A stretch of 64,000 nucleotides of DNA from CAZFLD01 sp964519835 (GTDB taxonomy: Bacteria; Spirochaetota; Spirochaetia; DSM-27196; CAZFLD01), in NCBI GenBank assembly GCA_964519835.1, contig CAZFLD010000012.1, forward strand, positions 1 through 64,000, in the 5' to 3' direction. Position numbers and translations under genes: made by a program. Below, one piece after another: positions 34,494 to 42,260 of this stretch (position 1 is the first letter of the stretch; each line of letters opens with the position of its first letter). Under the pieces are notes generated by a model that was given only the letters and a program-made list of their open reading frames with translations, ran no database searches and was not told the origin of the DNA.

Positions 34494-34516
34494 GCAGTTT
34501 CGAAGTTTCCGTGCCG

Positions 34517-34582
34517 CTAAGCACGCACCTCGGGAAGGACCGGCCAAATCTTGTAGCCTGCATCGATGTAAATCATGTTCAT
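34517..34582 (-). CDS. 21-residue leader-type peptide upstream of ABC exporter
   Basis: ATG at 34582, TAG at 34519-34517. AAGGAG (34594-34589) is 6 nt upstream, an excellent ribosome binding site. The peptide begins MNMIYIDAGY and ends PVLPEVRA, with one Trp and two Tyr, two Pro near the end and no double-glycine export motif. A TTGACA-type promoter lies upstream and a strong terminator follows. This layout (promoter, short ORF, terminator, then a BmrCD-like exporter) resembles ribosome-mediated attenuation as known for bmrB-bmrCD in Bacillus subtilis. A free-standing signalling or toxin peptide is the alternative. Confidence 0.65.
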   Translation of the reverse strand: MNMIYIDAGYKIWPVLPEVRA

Positions 34583-34610
34583 CGGACGCTCCTTCTCCAA
34601 AAGATGCCTT

Positions 34611-34639
34611 AGTTAAGCCGGTTGGCAAAAAGCTGTCAA
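34611..34639 (-). promoter_or_regulatory. Promoter for the 21-codon ORF and exporter leader
   Basis: Minus-strand TTGACA (34639-34634), 17-bp spacer, TTAACT (34616-34611). The -35 is perfect, the -10 is weak (3 of 6). It would give a leader of about 22 nt carrying only the ribosome binding site. Confidence 0.5.
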
Positions 34640-34655
34640 CAGTCTTTTGCAAAAA

Positions 34656-34705
34656 AACACCAAAAAAGGCCTCGCGGGGGTCCGGGGTGGCCCCGCAGCC
34701 GGGCG
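34656..34705 (-). terminator. Possible terminator after the Uma2-like gene
   Basis: On the minus strand GCGGGG and CCCCGC can pair across a C-rich loop, followed by GAGGCC and a T6 run about 34664-34659, with further T-rich sequence. The U-tract is offset from the stem, so the call is moderate. Confidence 0.45.
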
Positions 34706-34758
34706 TTTTATCCACCGCGCCCGTCGGCTTTGACGGCGGCCGCCCGGCGGTCGAGGGA

Positions 34759-35238
34759 CTACACCTCGGCGCGGCGCCACACCTCGGAAAGGTCGATCGT
34801 GACGTGCATGTCGCCCGCTGAGTACTCGATAGACTTATCGTAGACGACGCCTTCGTCGTAGTACTTCCCTGAGAGTGTGTAGCGACGGACAATTCGCGCG
34901 TCGGGATAGACAATCCAGTATTCAGGGACGCCGATGATCCGCGACGGCGCGATAATCTCCCGACGGGAGCCGGCGACCACGATGATATCGGGCTGGACGA
35001 TACTGACGTCGTTGAGCTCCACGTCCATGGGGGCCTCGATCACAATGCCGGTACCGGATGCATCGATCGAATTTACTAATTGATTCACGAGCAGCACGGA
35101 AACTCGTTGATGATTTGTGTTTGGCGACGGCGACACGTAATGCTTTCCATCGATGATCTCGTGGCGCTTGCCGTCGTCGGGGAGGAGGCGGTAGTCCTCG
35201 TAGGTGAGCTTGATCTGGTTTTCGGCGTAGACGGCCAT
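34759..35238 (-). CDS. Uma2 (DUF820) family nuclease-fold protein, internally deleted
   Basis: A 159-residue protein: YTYEDY-type start (KLTYEDYRLLPDDGKRHEIIDGKHYVSPSPNTNHQRVSVLL), then QPDIIVVAGSRREIIAPSRIIG, joined directly to VPEYWIVYPDARIVRRY. In Uma2 proteins these last two blocks are normally separated by about 25-30 residues containing the catalytic E-x-L-SPST and D/K positions of the PD-(D/E)XK site. Those are absent here without a frameshift, so the nuclease is probably inactive or the gene is decaying. Uma2 genes are common, scattered accessory genes of unclear role. Confidence 0.8.
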   Translation of the reverse strand: MAVYAENQIKLTYEDYRLLPDDGKRHEIIDGKHYVSPSPNTNHQRVSVLLVNQLVNSIDASGTGIVIEAPMDVELNDVSIVQPDIIVVAGSRREIIAPSRIIGVPEYWIVYPDARIVRRYTLSGKYYDEGVVYDKSIEYSAGDMHVTIDLSEVWRRAEV

Positions 35239-35355
35239 ATACGGTAAGTATATCGCAGATGGCGCAGCGCCGGTGACGATTCGTTGACAGGGCGGTCAAC
35301 CGCTCAACATCCCAACTGAAGCGCAAACGCACTTTTCCCGGTATCTACAGGTAGA

Positions 35356-36012
35356 ATGATGCTTCGAGAACTGCCGGCTTCGGACCGGCCACGGGAACGG
35401 CTGTATGCGTTGGGGCCGACATCGCTGAGCGATGTCGAGCTATTGGCCATTGTGCTGGGCACGGGGGGCGGGGGTCGCGACGTGCTTTCCCTCGCTCGAG
35501 AGGTGCTGGTCGTCCTCGACGGTTCCGCGCAGGCCCCGGCTCTCAGCGAGCTGCAATCGGTACACGGGTTGGGCACGGCCAAGTCGGCTCTTGTCTCCGC
35601 TGCGATGGAGTTGGCGCGACGCTACATCGCCCCGGCAAAGGTGCGAGTCGCTTTTCCGGTGGACGTGCTGCCGCTTATTTCCCACTTCGCCGATCGAAAG
35701 CAGGAGTACTTCCTCGCCGTATCCCTCAACGGCGCCCACGAGGTTATTGCAACGCGGGTTGTATCGATCGGGCTGGTAAATCGTACCGTAGTGCACCCGC
35801 GTGAGGTCTATGCCGACCCGATCACGGACCGCGCGGCGGCGATAGTCGTTGCCCACAATCACCCCTCGGGGTGCGTTGATCCCAGCCGCGAGGACCGGGA
35901 CGTCACCCGGCGCCTGGTGTCGGCGGGACAGACCCTCGGAATCCAGCTCCTCGACCATGTGATCTTCTCGACCTCCGGGTACTACAGTTTCTTGGAGAAG
36001 GGGGAGCTGTGA
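35356..36012 (+). CDS. radC: RadC family JAMM-domain protein
   Basis: A 218-residue protein with the RadC layout: an N-terminal helix-hairpin-helix-like region (LSDVELLAIVLGTG, SVHGLGTAKSALV) and a JAB/MPN domain with the metal-binding motif VVAHNHPSGCVDPSREDRD and FLAVSLNGAHEVI. Despite the historical name, a direct DNA-repair role for RadC is not established. Start at ATG 35356, or the adjacent ATG 35359, with AGGT a few bases upstream. Divergent from the Uma2-like gene. Confidence 0.92.
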   Translation: MMLRELPASDRPRERLYALGPTSLSDVELLAIVLGTGGGGRDVLSLAREVLVVLDGSAQAPALSELQSVHGLGTAKSALVSAAMELARRYIAPAKVRVAFPVDVLPLISHFADRKQEYFLAVSLNGAHEVIATRVVSIGLVNRTVVHPREVYADPITDRAAAIVVAHNHPSGCVDPSREDRDVTRRLVSAGQTLGIQLLDHVIFSTSGYYSFLEKGEL

Positions 36013-36160
36013 CGGCGCGGTCGCAATTCACGCGGTGATGCTTGTGCTGTGGTAGCCTGGGCCCAAATCATCTTTCTTCCGCTCAGAAAATCCTTAGACC
36101 ACTAAATAAATTCGGGGTTCACCCTCGCCGCTTGGTAATGAATTAGGTATGTTTAGGAAG

Positions 36161-36244
36161 GTCGAGCGCCACCCTGCCTTCTGCGGGGAAAACCCAGGCT
36201 CGACGGCGGTTTCCCCGCCCAATGGACAATGTCCGGAGGACTCC
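36161..36244 (+). promoter_or_regulatory. Structured 5' leader of the solute ABC importer operon (possible pseudoknot)
   Basis: Two interleaved inverted repeats: GTCGAGC (36161-36167) with GCTCGAC (36198-36204), and GCGGGGAAAACC (36183-36194) with GGTTTCCCCGC (36208-36218). The order A-B-A'-B' allows an H-type pseudoknot or two alternative stems. Downstream, GGAC-AAT-GTCC and GGAG-GA-CTCC can form small hairpins; the second contains the ribosome binding site GGAGG of the first gene. I know of no riboswitch class matching this. Confidence 0.5.
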
Positions 36245-36245
36245 A

Positions 36246-37850
36246 ATGAAAACAGCAAAACTTCTTCTGACCGCACTGCTCTTATTGTGCACCGCACTGG
36301 CCGCATGGGCCACCGGCGGCGCCGAAGAACAAAGTGACGAACCCACCGAGCAAGTGCTCCGCGTGGGGTTGAGAAAACTCACGACTATCGACCCGGCGCT
36401 CGGTGCAAACGACCCGGAGGTTATGTTCAACCGGCTCCAATACGACTACCTGGTGGAAATTCTTCCCGACGGCACGCTCTCGCCAAATCTGGCCTCCGAT
36501 TGGGAGGTAAGTGACGACGGACTGACCTACACCTTTGCTCTCGTCGAGGGGGTGACGTTTGAGGATGGATCGAGTTTCGACGCGCAGGACGTTGTGTTTA
36601 CGTTCGAGAGGCTCGTATCCGAGGGGTCGTCGATCATCGGCCTACTCGGTGTGGACGAAAATGGTGAGCCGACCTGGACCGTTGAGGCCGCCGATGACCT
36701 TACCGCAGTGTTTCGCCTGGAAAGCCCAAACGCGGATTTTTTGTACGGCGTCGCGTCACGCTTCGCGCTGATCCTCTCGAGCGAAAGTGACGAGGTTAAC
36801 GTCATCGGGCCGGCGAGCGACCCGTACGTCAACTTCAACGGCACGGGACCTTTTGTGCTCACGGAATACCAAGCCGAGGAACGCGCCTACTTCGCGGCAA
36901 GAGAGGACTACTGGGGTGGCGATCCCACCCTCGACGGCGTAGAGCTTATCTTTTTCGACGACGACCAGTCGCAGCTCGATGCATTTCGCAGCGGTGCGCT
37001 CGACGTTATTATCAAAGTGCCCGACGACCTCGTGGCGGCGCTCGAGCGAGTGGACAACGCAACCGTCGCACGTGAGCCTACCAACACCCACCCGGTCGTT
37101 CGGGTGCGAACCGACCCAGGCTCGATTGGCGAAGACGTGCGGATTCGTCAGGCATTCAAGTTTGCCACCGACCGAGAGCTTATCAACCTCGACGCCTTGG
37201 ACGGCGCCGGCACTGTTGGCAACAACGACCCGATCGGCCCGACCTACGGCGGGCTCTACAATCCCCAAGATAATCGCGAGTACGATCCGGAGCGAGCCAA
37301 GGAGCTTATCGCAGAGGTGTTTGAGGACGGAACCGGCAACGGTTACGTCGTCGAGATCAACGGCGAACCGGCAATCAGCGTGCCGTTTTACGTTGGCGAC
37401 ACCTTTGAGTACGGCCTTGTCGCGGAGTTTCTGCAGCAACAGTGGCGGGATGCCAACATCATCACCGACCTCAACGTCGTCCCCGAAAACGTGTATTACG
37501 CCGAGGGAGACAATAACTGGCTCAACACCCAGCTCGGCATGACCGCCTGGGGCACTCGACCGACGCCACAGGAGTACCTGAGCGTGGCTTACACCACCGG
37601 CGCGGCATTCAACGAGTCCCGCTGGTCCAACGCCGAACTCGACGCCCTGGCCGCCGAGGCGTCCCGCACGTCAAACATCGATGAGCGTTCGGCGATTTAC
37701 GACGAAATCAGCGACATCTTTCTCAACGAAGGACCGATTATCATTCCGTATTTCCGACCCGTCGTGGGCGCCTACGCGAACAGTGTTCAGGGTCTGGACA
37801 TGCATCCCTTCCCCGGTCGAACGGATTTCCGGGGGGTCAGCATCCGCTAA
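36246..37850 (+). CDS. ABC transporter substrate-binding protein, family 5 (peptide/nickel type)
   Basis: A 534-residue exported solute receptor. The signal peptide MKTAKLLLTALLLLCTALAAWA is followed by TGGAEEQ; there is no lipobox Cys, so it is probably soluble in the periplasm or held otherwise. Family blocks: TIDPALGANDPEVMFNRLQYDYLVE, SPNLASDWEVSDDGLTYTFALVEGVTFEDGSSFDAQDVVFTFER, and VRIRQAFKFATDRELI. It is markedly acidic. ATG 36246 with GGAGG 7 nt upstream decides the start. First gene of an operon with permease, fused ATPase and permease; the ligand could be a di- or oligopeptide or another solute. Confidence 0.9.
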   Translation: MKTAKLLLTALLLLCTALAAWATGGAEEQSDEPTEQVLRVGLRKLTTIDPALGANDPEVMFNRLQYDYLVEILPDGTLSPNLASDWEVSDDGLTYTFALVEGVTFEDGSSFDAQDVVFTFERLVSEGSSIIGLLGVDENGEPTWTVEAADDLTAVFRLESPNADFLYGVASRFALILSSESDEVNVIGPASDPYVNFNGTGPFVLTEYQAEERAYFAAREDYWGGDPTLDGVELIFFDDDQSQLDAFRSGALDVIIKVPDDLVAALERVDNATVAREPTNTHPVVRVRTDPGSIGEDVRIRQAFKFATDRELINLDALDGAGTVGNNDPIGPTYGGLYNPQDNREYDPERAKELIAEVFEDGTGNGYVVEINGEPAISVPFYVGDTFEYGLVAEFLQQQWRDANIITDLNVVPENVYYAEGDNNWLNTQLGMTAWGTRPTPQEYLSVAYTTGAAFNESRWSNAELDALAAEASRTSNIDERSAIYDEISDIFLNEGPIIIPYFRPVVGAYANSVQGLDMHPFPGRTDFRGVSIR

Positions 37851-37862
37851 AGACGGACTACG

Positions 37863-38762
37863 TTGACTTCCACCCTACGCAACCTCATCGGCCGACCGGC
37901 GACCGTCGCCGGGGCCGTGGGGTTGTTTTTGTTTCTTGTCATCACATTTTTCGGGCCACTCCTCGCTCCCTATCCGTTCGACCAGATAATTCGTGGCACG
38001 GACATCGGCCTCGAAAGTCGACGGGCTATGACCAGTCAGGCGCCGTCCGCGGAGTTCCCCCTCGGGACCGACCAACGGGGCAGAGACATTCTGAGTCGTC
38101 TGCTTTGGGGCGCCCGAGAAACAATCGGGCTACCGCTGATCGCTACGGCTATTTCCGCCGTACTGGGTACAGCCCTCGGCCTACTCCTGGGACTCATGGG
38201 AGGCGTTTTGGACGATATAGTCTCTCGAATCCTGGACGCGCTTATTTCGTTTCCGGCGATGGTGCTTGCGCTGGTGATGGTATCGACGATTGTCCCGGTG
38301 CTTCAGGAGACCGGCGGCCCGCTTATCCAAAACCTCGGCCCGGGAAAGATCAGCCTCACCATAGTTGTTGTGGTGTTGTATGTGCCTATCATCTCCCGCG
38401 TAGCCAGAAGTGCCACGCTTTCAGTTCGTGACAGGGGATTTATCGAGGAAGCACGGCTTCGCGGCGAGGGCACACCATATATCCTATTTCGAGAGATCCT
38501 GCCGAACGTGATGCCGTCGTTGGTCGTAGAGGCGTCGCTCCGCCTCTCCTACGCGATTATTCTTGTAACGTCCCTGGGATTTTTGGGCCTCGGCGTTCAA
38601 CCGCCGTCACCGGAATGGGGTCGTATGGTTCTTGATGCGAGGACCCAGTTCACGGACGCGCCGTGGGAACTCTGGGTTCCGGTGGCCGGAATCGCGGTTC
38701 TTATTATCAGCGTGAATCTCTTCTCCGACGGTCTCCGCCGGGTTTTGCGCAAGGAAGAGTGA
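37863..38762 (+). CDS. ABC importer permease (DppC/OppC-like)
   Basis: A 299-residue permease with N-terminal membrane segment VAGAVGLFLFLVITFFGPLLAPYPF, the DppC-type motif FPLGTDQRGRDILSRLLWGARETI, and the EAA loop EEARLRGEGTPYILFREILPNVMPSL. It ends GLGVQPPSPEWGRMVLDA... and a last helix. The start is TTG 37863, needed to include the first membrane helix, 12 bp after the binding-protein stop. Its stop overlaps the ATPase start by one base (TGATG). Confidence 0.92.
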   Translation: MTSTLRNLIGRPATVAGAVGLFLFLVITFFGPLLAPYPFDQIIRGTDIGLESRRAMTSQAPSAEFPLGTDQRGRDILSRLLWGARETIGLPLIATAISAVLGTALGLLLGLMGGVLDDIVSRILDALISFPAMVLALVMVSTIVPVLQETGGPLIQNLGPGKISLTIVVVVLYVPIISRVARSATLSVRDRGFIEEARLRGEGTPYILFREILPNVMPSLVVEASLRLSYAIILVTSLGFLGLGVQPPSPEWGRMVLDARTQFTDAPWELWVPVAGIAVLIISVNLFSDGLRRVLRKEE

Positions 38763-40813
38763 TGCCCGTCGTTGATGTTCGAGGACTGACATTGGAGTAT
38801 CGAATCGCGCGACGTTGGCTTCCTGCGGTTTCCGACGTGAACCTTGCCATCAACCCGGTGCAGATCCACGGACTGGTCGGCGAGAGCGGCAGCGGCAAGT
38901 CTACCCTCGGATTGGCAATGATGCGGTACCTGGCAAGGAACGCTCGTATCACCGAGGGCACCATTGACTTCGACGGCGCCGACTTGGTTCAGCTTCCCCT
39001 AAGAACCATAGAAGGAGTGTGGGGAGGGAAGATGGGCCTGGTGCCGCAGAACCCGATGGACGCGCTAAACCCCTCCTTGAAAATCGCGCGCCAAATGACC
39101 GAGCTGACACGGCTCCACTTGGGGATTGGCAAATCCGAGGCGCGTGATCGGGCGGTAAGTGCCCTCGCTCGCGTGCAGATCGCAGATCCCGAGCAGGTCA
39201 TCGATCGTTATCCTCATCAGCTGTCCGGCGGCATGTTGCAGAGGGTCATGATTGCGATGGCGATGAGTACGCGGCCAAAACTCACCATCCTCGATGAACC
39301 CACAACGGCTCTAGACGTAACCACCCAAGCGGTTATACTCGATTTGATTAGGGACCTAATCAAAGCGGAGAAGGCCGCTGCGCTCTACGTATCCCACGAT
39401 CTGGGAACCGTGGCCCAGCTGTGCGACTTTGTAACGGTCCTATATGCGGGCGAGGTCATGGAAAGCGCCGGAGTAGCCGAGCTTTTCGCTCAGCCGAAGC
39501 ACCCGTACACCGCAGGACTCCTCGCGTGTCTGCCAAGCGAGAGCGCCGAGGAAGAGTCTCGGCTGGCGACCATCCCGGGTGTCGCGCCTTCCTTGTCCGA
39601 GCGTGGGTCCGCCTGTGTGTTCGCAGACCGCTGTCCGCTCGCGCTCGACAAGTGTCGAACCACAAAACCACCACTCGAAGAGACGGAGGATGGGCGCCTT
39701 GTTCGTTGCTGGCGCCACAAAGAGGTGGCCGCCGGCACGGTGAATCCGGTGAGTGCTCAGGACCATCCGCACGAGCATACGGCGCCGCACCACCGCACGG
39801 TTCTGACTGCGCGCCGCATCGAGAAATCCTTCGGCGAAAAGCGTTTTATCTCGCGGCTCACAGGCTCCAAGGGATCGGTGGTCCGGGCGGTAAAGGATGT
39901 TTCGGTCGACGTGAGGCAGCGGTCGACATTTGGGTTGGTCGGCGAAAGCGGTAGCGGCAAGACCACGCTCGCGCGCGCACTCTTGGCATTGGCGGTGGCC
40001 GACTCCGGTGAGATACGGCTTAACAACAAGCCCATCGGCCTCGAGCTGAAGCCTCGCGACAATGAGGTGCTCAGAAACCTCAGGATCGTATTTCAGAATC
40101 CCGAGGACGCTCTCAACCCCTATCAGTCCGTCGGCCAGACCCTGTCGCGCACGCTGAGGAAGCTCTCGTCGGAGAAGCGCTTTTCCGCAGCGGAGAGGCG
40201 GACTCATGTGGAGGCGCTTCTGGATGAGGTCGGTCTGAGCGCGGACTACTACGACCGGCGTCCTCCCATGTTGAGCGGCGGCGAAAAACAGCGGGTTGTG
40301 ATCGCCCGCGCCTTTGCGTCGCATCCCGATTTGATTATTGCGGATGAGCCTACATCGAGCCTCGACGTCTCGGTGCAAGCCGTCATCTTGAACCTCCTCA
40401 AGGACCTACGTGCCGAGGAGGGAGCGAGCTACATCGTCATCTCCCACGACCTGGAAGTAGTGGCCTACTTGGCCGATCACATCGCCGTTATGTACTTGGG
40501 CGAAATCGTGGAGCAGGGCGGAAACCAAGAGGTCATGTCGTTTCCCTCCCACCCCTACACGGAAGCGTTATTGTCGGCGGCGCCGGTCCCCGACCCGTCG
40601 GTAAAGACTCGGGCAGTCACGCTTGATGGAGACATTCCCTCTCCCCGCAATCGACCGACAGGTTGTCCGTTCCACACCCGGTGTCCGCGCAAACTCGGCA
40701 CGATTTGTGAGACCACTGAGCCACCGGTGCGACAGGTCTCTGAGTTTCACGAGATTCGATGCCACCATGAGCCGGATGCACTTCTAAAGATGCAGAGCGG
40801 AGGTAACAAGTGA
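38762..40813 (+). CDS. Fused ABC importer ATPase (DppD-DppF in one chain)
   Basis: A 683-residue protein with two complete peptide-importer ATPase domains. Domain 1: Walker A GESGSGKST (K46), signature LSGGMLQRV, Walker B LTILDEPTTALD, and the DppD-type Cys cluster CVFADRCPLALDKC. Domain 2: Walker A GESGSGKTT (K400), signature LSGGEKQRV, Walker B IIADEPTSSLD, and its own tail GCPFHTRCPRKLGTIC. In most organisms these are separate genes; the fusion resembles GsiA-type proteins. ATG 38762 overlaps the permease stop; the next permease overlaps by 4 nt. Confidence 0.93.
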   Translation: MPVVDVRGLTLEYRIARRWLPAVSDVNLAINPVQIHGLVGESGSGKSTLGLAMMRYLARNARITEGTIDFDGADLVQLPLRTIEGVWGGKMGLVPQNPMDALNPSLKIARQMTELTRLHLGIGKSEARDRAVSALARVQIADPEQVIDRYPHQLSGGMLQRVMIAMAMSTRPKLTILDEPTTALDVTTQAVILDLIRDLIKAEKAAALYVSHDLGTVAQLCDFVTVLYAGEVMESAGVAELFAQPKHPYTAGLLACLPSESAEEESRLATIPGVAPSLSERGSACVFADRCPLALDKCRTTKPPLEETEDGRLVRCWRHKEVAAGTVNPVSAQDHPHEHTAPHHRTVLTARRIEKSFGEKRFISRLTGSKGSVVRAVKDVSVDVRQRSTFGLVGESGSGKTTLARALLALAVADSGEIRLNNKPIGLELKPRDNEVLRNLRIVFQNPEDALNPYQSVGQTLSRTLRKLSSEKRFSAAERRTHVEALLDEVGLSADYYDRRPPMLSGGEKQRVVIARAFASHPDLIIADEPTSSLDVSVQAVILNLLKDLRAEEGASYIVISHDLEVVAYLADHIAVMYLGEIVEQGGNQEVMSFPSHPYTEALLSAAPVPDPSVKTRAVTLDGDIPSPRNRPTGCPFHTRCPRKLGTICETTEPPVRQVSEFHEIRCHHEPDALLKMQSGGNK

Positions 40814-41757
40814 CACGCTACCTAATCCGGCGACTCTTTCTTTTGGCACTCACCATTGTCATCACCTCTCTTATTATTTTTGCCCTCACAAATCTGCTGC
40901 CCGGTGATGTCGCCCGACTGGTGGTAGGTCGCGATGCGTCAGATACTGCCATAGAGAACTTTCGGGAGAAGTTCGGCCTTAACGACCCGCCGATGGTCCG
41001 TTACGTAAACTGGCTCGGCGGATTTGTGACCGCGGATTGGGGTCTGTCGTACACCGCTGGGAGTCCGCCGGTCCGCGAGCTTGTGGTGGCGCGTTTGATA
41101 AACTCGATTCGCCTCGCGGGACTTACGTTGCTTATTGTTATACCGGTTTCCCTTGTGCTGGGAGTGATTGCCGCGCTCAAAGAGGGCTCGTGGATAGACA
41201 GCACCATATCGGTGACCTCCCTCTCGGTTGTCGGGCTTCCGGAGTTTGTGACCGGCATTGTGTTGGTCGAAGTCTTTGCGTTGGGCCTCGGATGGTTCCC
41301 GTCGTCGTCGTTGGTGTCGCCCGGCCAGCCCATTGGCACTTGGCTGCGCATTCTGATTTTGCCCGCGATCACTGCGAGTCTTGTGCTGGTAGGCTACATT
41401 ACTCGGATGACGCGCGCGGGTATGCTCGAGGAGCTCAAAAAGCCCTATGTGCGCACCGCCATGCTGAAGGGCCTGCCGTGGCGACGCGTCGTGTTTTCTC
41501 ACGCACTGCGCAATGCGCTTCTTCCCACTATCGCCGTAATCGCGCTGAGTTTCGGCTGGCTCATGGGCGGGCTCGTGGTTATCGAAAACGTCTTTAACTA
41601 CCCGGGGATTGGCTCGCTGTTGGTCACGGCAGTTACCCAAAAAAACCTGCCGGTCCTCCAGGCCATATCCGTGTTGATTGTGTTTTTCTACTCGTTTGCG
41701 AACCTAGTCGCAGACCTGCTCTTTGCGCTCCTCAATCCGCGCATTCGCCTAGGCTAA
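40810..41757 (+). CDS. ABC importer permease (DppB/OppB-like)
   Basis: A 315-residue permease: MTRYLIRRLFLLALTIVITSLIIFALTNLLPGDVARLVVG is the classic DppB N-terminus, followed by FGLNDPPMVRYVNWLGGFVTADWGLSY, the EAA loop ELKKPYVRTAMLKGLPWRRVVFSHALRNALLP, and VVIENVFNYPGIGSLLVTAV. GTG start overlapping the ATPase stop as GTGA. The order binding protein, C-type permease, fused ATPase, B-type permease differs from the usual A-B-C-D-F arrangement but contains every part of a complete importer. Confidence 0.93.
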   Translation: MTRYLIRRLFLLALTIVITSLIIFALTNLLPGDVARLVVGRDASDTAIENFREKFGLNDPPMVRYVNWLGGFVTADWGLSYTAGSPPVRELVVARLINSIRLAGLTLLIVIPVSLVLGVIAALKEGSWIDSTISVTSLSVVGLPEFVTGIVLVEVFALGLGWFPSSSLVSPGQPIGTWLRILILPAITASLVLVGYITRMTRAGMLEELKKPYVRTAMLKGLPWRRVVFSHALRNALLPTIAVIALSFGWLMGGLVVIENVFNYPGIGSLLVTAVTQKNLPVLQAISVLIVFFYSFANLVADLLFALLNPRIRLG

Positions 41758-41869
41758 CGGCCCGGCGGGTCTACAAGTCTTCAGGTGCCGCCGGCGGTAC
41801 CCCGGGCATGAGCACCCAGCTCGTTTGTGCGCTCCCCAAACCTATCCGCCGAAACCTGCGCGCCCAAAG

Positions 41870-42127
41870 CTATCCACACGAGCAGTTTCCGCCGCAGCCA
41901 CATCCGCCCGCAGGCTCGCAAGCGTCACAGAAGGCGGGATCACCGCAGGCACAGGCCGCCTCGGCGTAGCTGGGCGTGGCGTGAACGACACCGAAGGTAG
42001 AAAGCCGCTTTTCGAGGTGCGTGCCACCACAGGACACACACGCCGGTGTTATGGATTCGGCGGTGACGCCGACTAAAAACTCAGATCGTGCGCCGCAATC
42101 GACGCAGTCGTACTCGTAGATTGGCAT
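41870..42127 (-). CDS. FmdB-type zinc ribbon protein
   Basis: An 85-residue protein starting MPIYEYDCVDCG, the hallmark of the FmdB/CxxC zinc-ribbon family, with the second pair in PACVSCGG. The C-terminal part is unusually Cys/Gly-rich (ACACGDPAFCDACEPAGGCGCGGNCSCG-like, split by charged residues), which may bind further metal. ATG 42127 is chosen since homology starts there; TATAAA (42142-42137) ends 9 nt upstream, with TTTACC 18 bp further up, and no Shine-Dalgarno is visible, suggesting a near-leaderless message. Role unknown; the family is thought regulatory. Confidence 0.8.
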   Translation of the reverse strand: MPIYEYDCVDCGARSEFLVGVTAESITPACVSCGGTHLEKRLSTFGVVHATPSYAEAACACGDPAFCDACEPAGGCGCGGNCSCG

Positions 42128-42136
42128 ATCGAGAGC

Positions 42137-42166
42137 TTTATACACCCTATAGGGCCGGGCGGTAAA
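42137..42166 (-). promoter_or_regulatory. Promoter of FmdB-type gene
   Basis: Minus-strand TTTACC (42166-42161), 18-bp spacer, TATAAA (42142-42137), ending 9 nt before the ATG. Confidence 0.5.
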
Positions 42167-42260
42167 GGACTCCGTACACACCGCGCCGGGCCGGCAGTCC
42201 GGTTTGCCACTACCGTGTCCAAAGCTTGCTTTGTCGGCACGAGCTGCGTATTTTGCGGCC

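Larger units (their letters stand above)
33977..34516 (-). other. Exporter 5' leader region: hairpins, tandem repeats, two terminators, sequence gap
   Basis: A 540-base stretch without a credible gene. In transcript order (minus strand): a small hairpin 34525-34510, an intrinsic terminator at 34493-34457, an 8-bp perfect hairpin 34453-34435, a second terminator 34369-34340, 63-bp repeats broken by 100 N, a diverged repeat copy at about 34044-34120, and a perfect 8-bp hairpin TCCGGCGT/ACGCCGGA at 34041-34023 just before the exporter. The density of structure suggests a regulatory leader. Confidence 0.6.

Noticed and set aside
34517..34582. RiPP precursor peptide for the radical SAM protein at 46918
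   Set aside because: It is over 12 kb away, has no double-glycine or known leader motif, and its promoter-terminator context points to a leader peptide instead.
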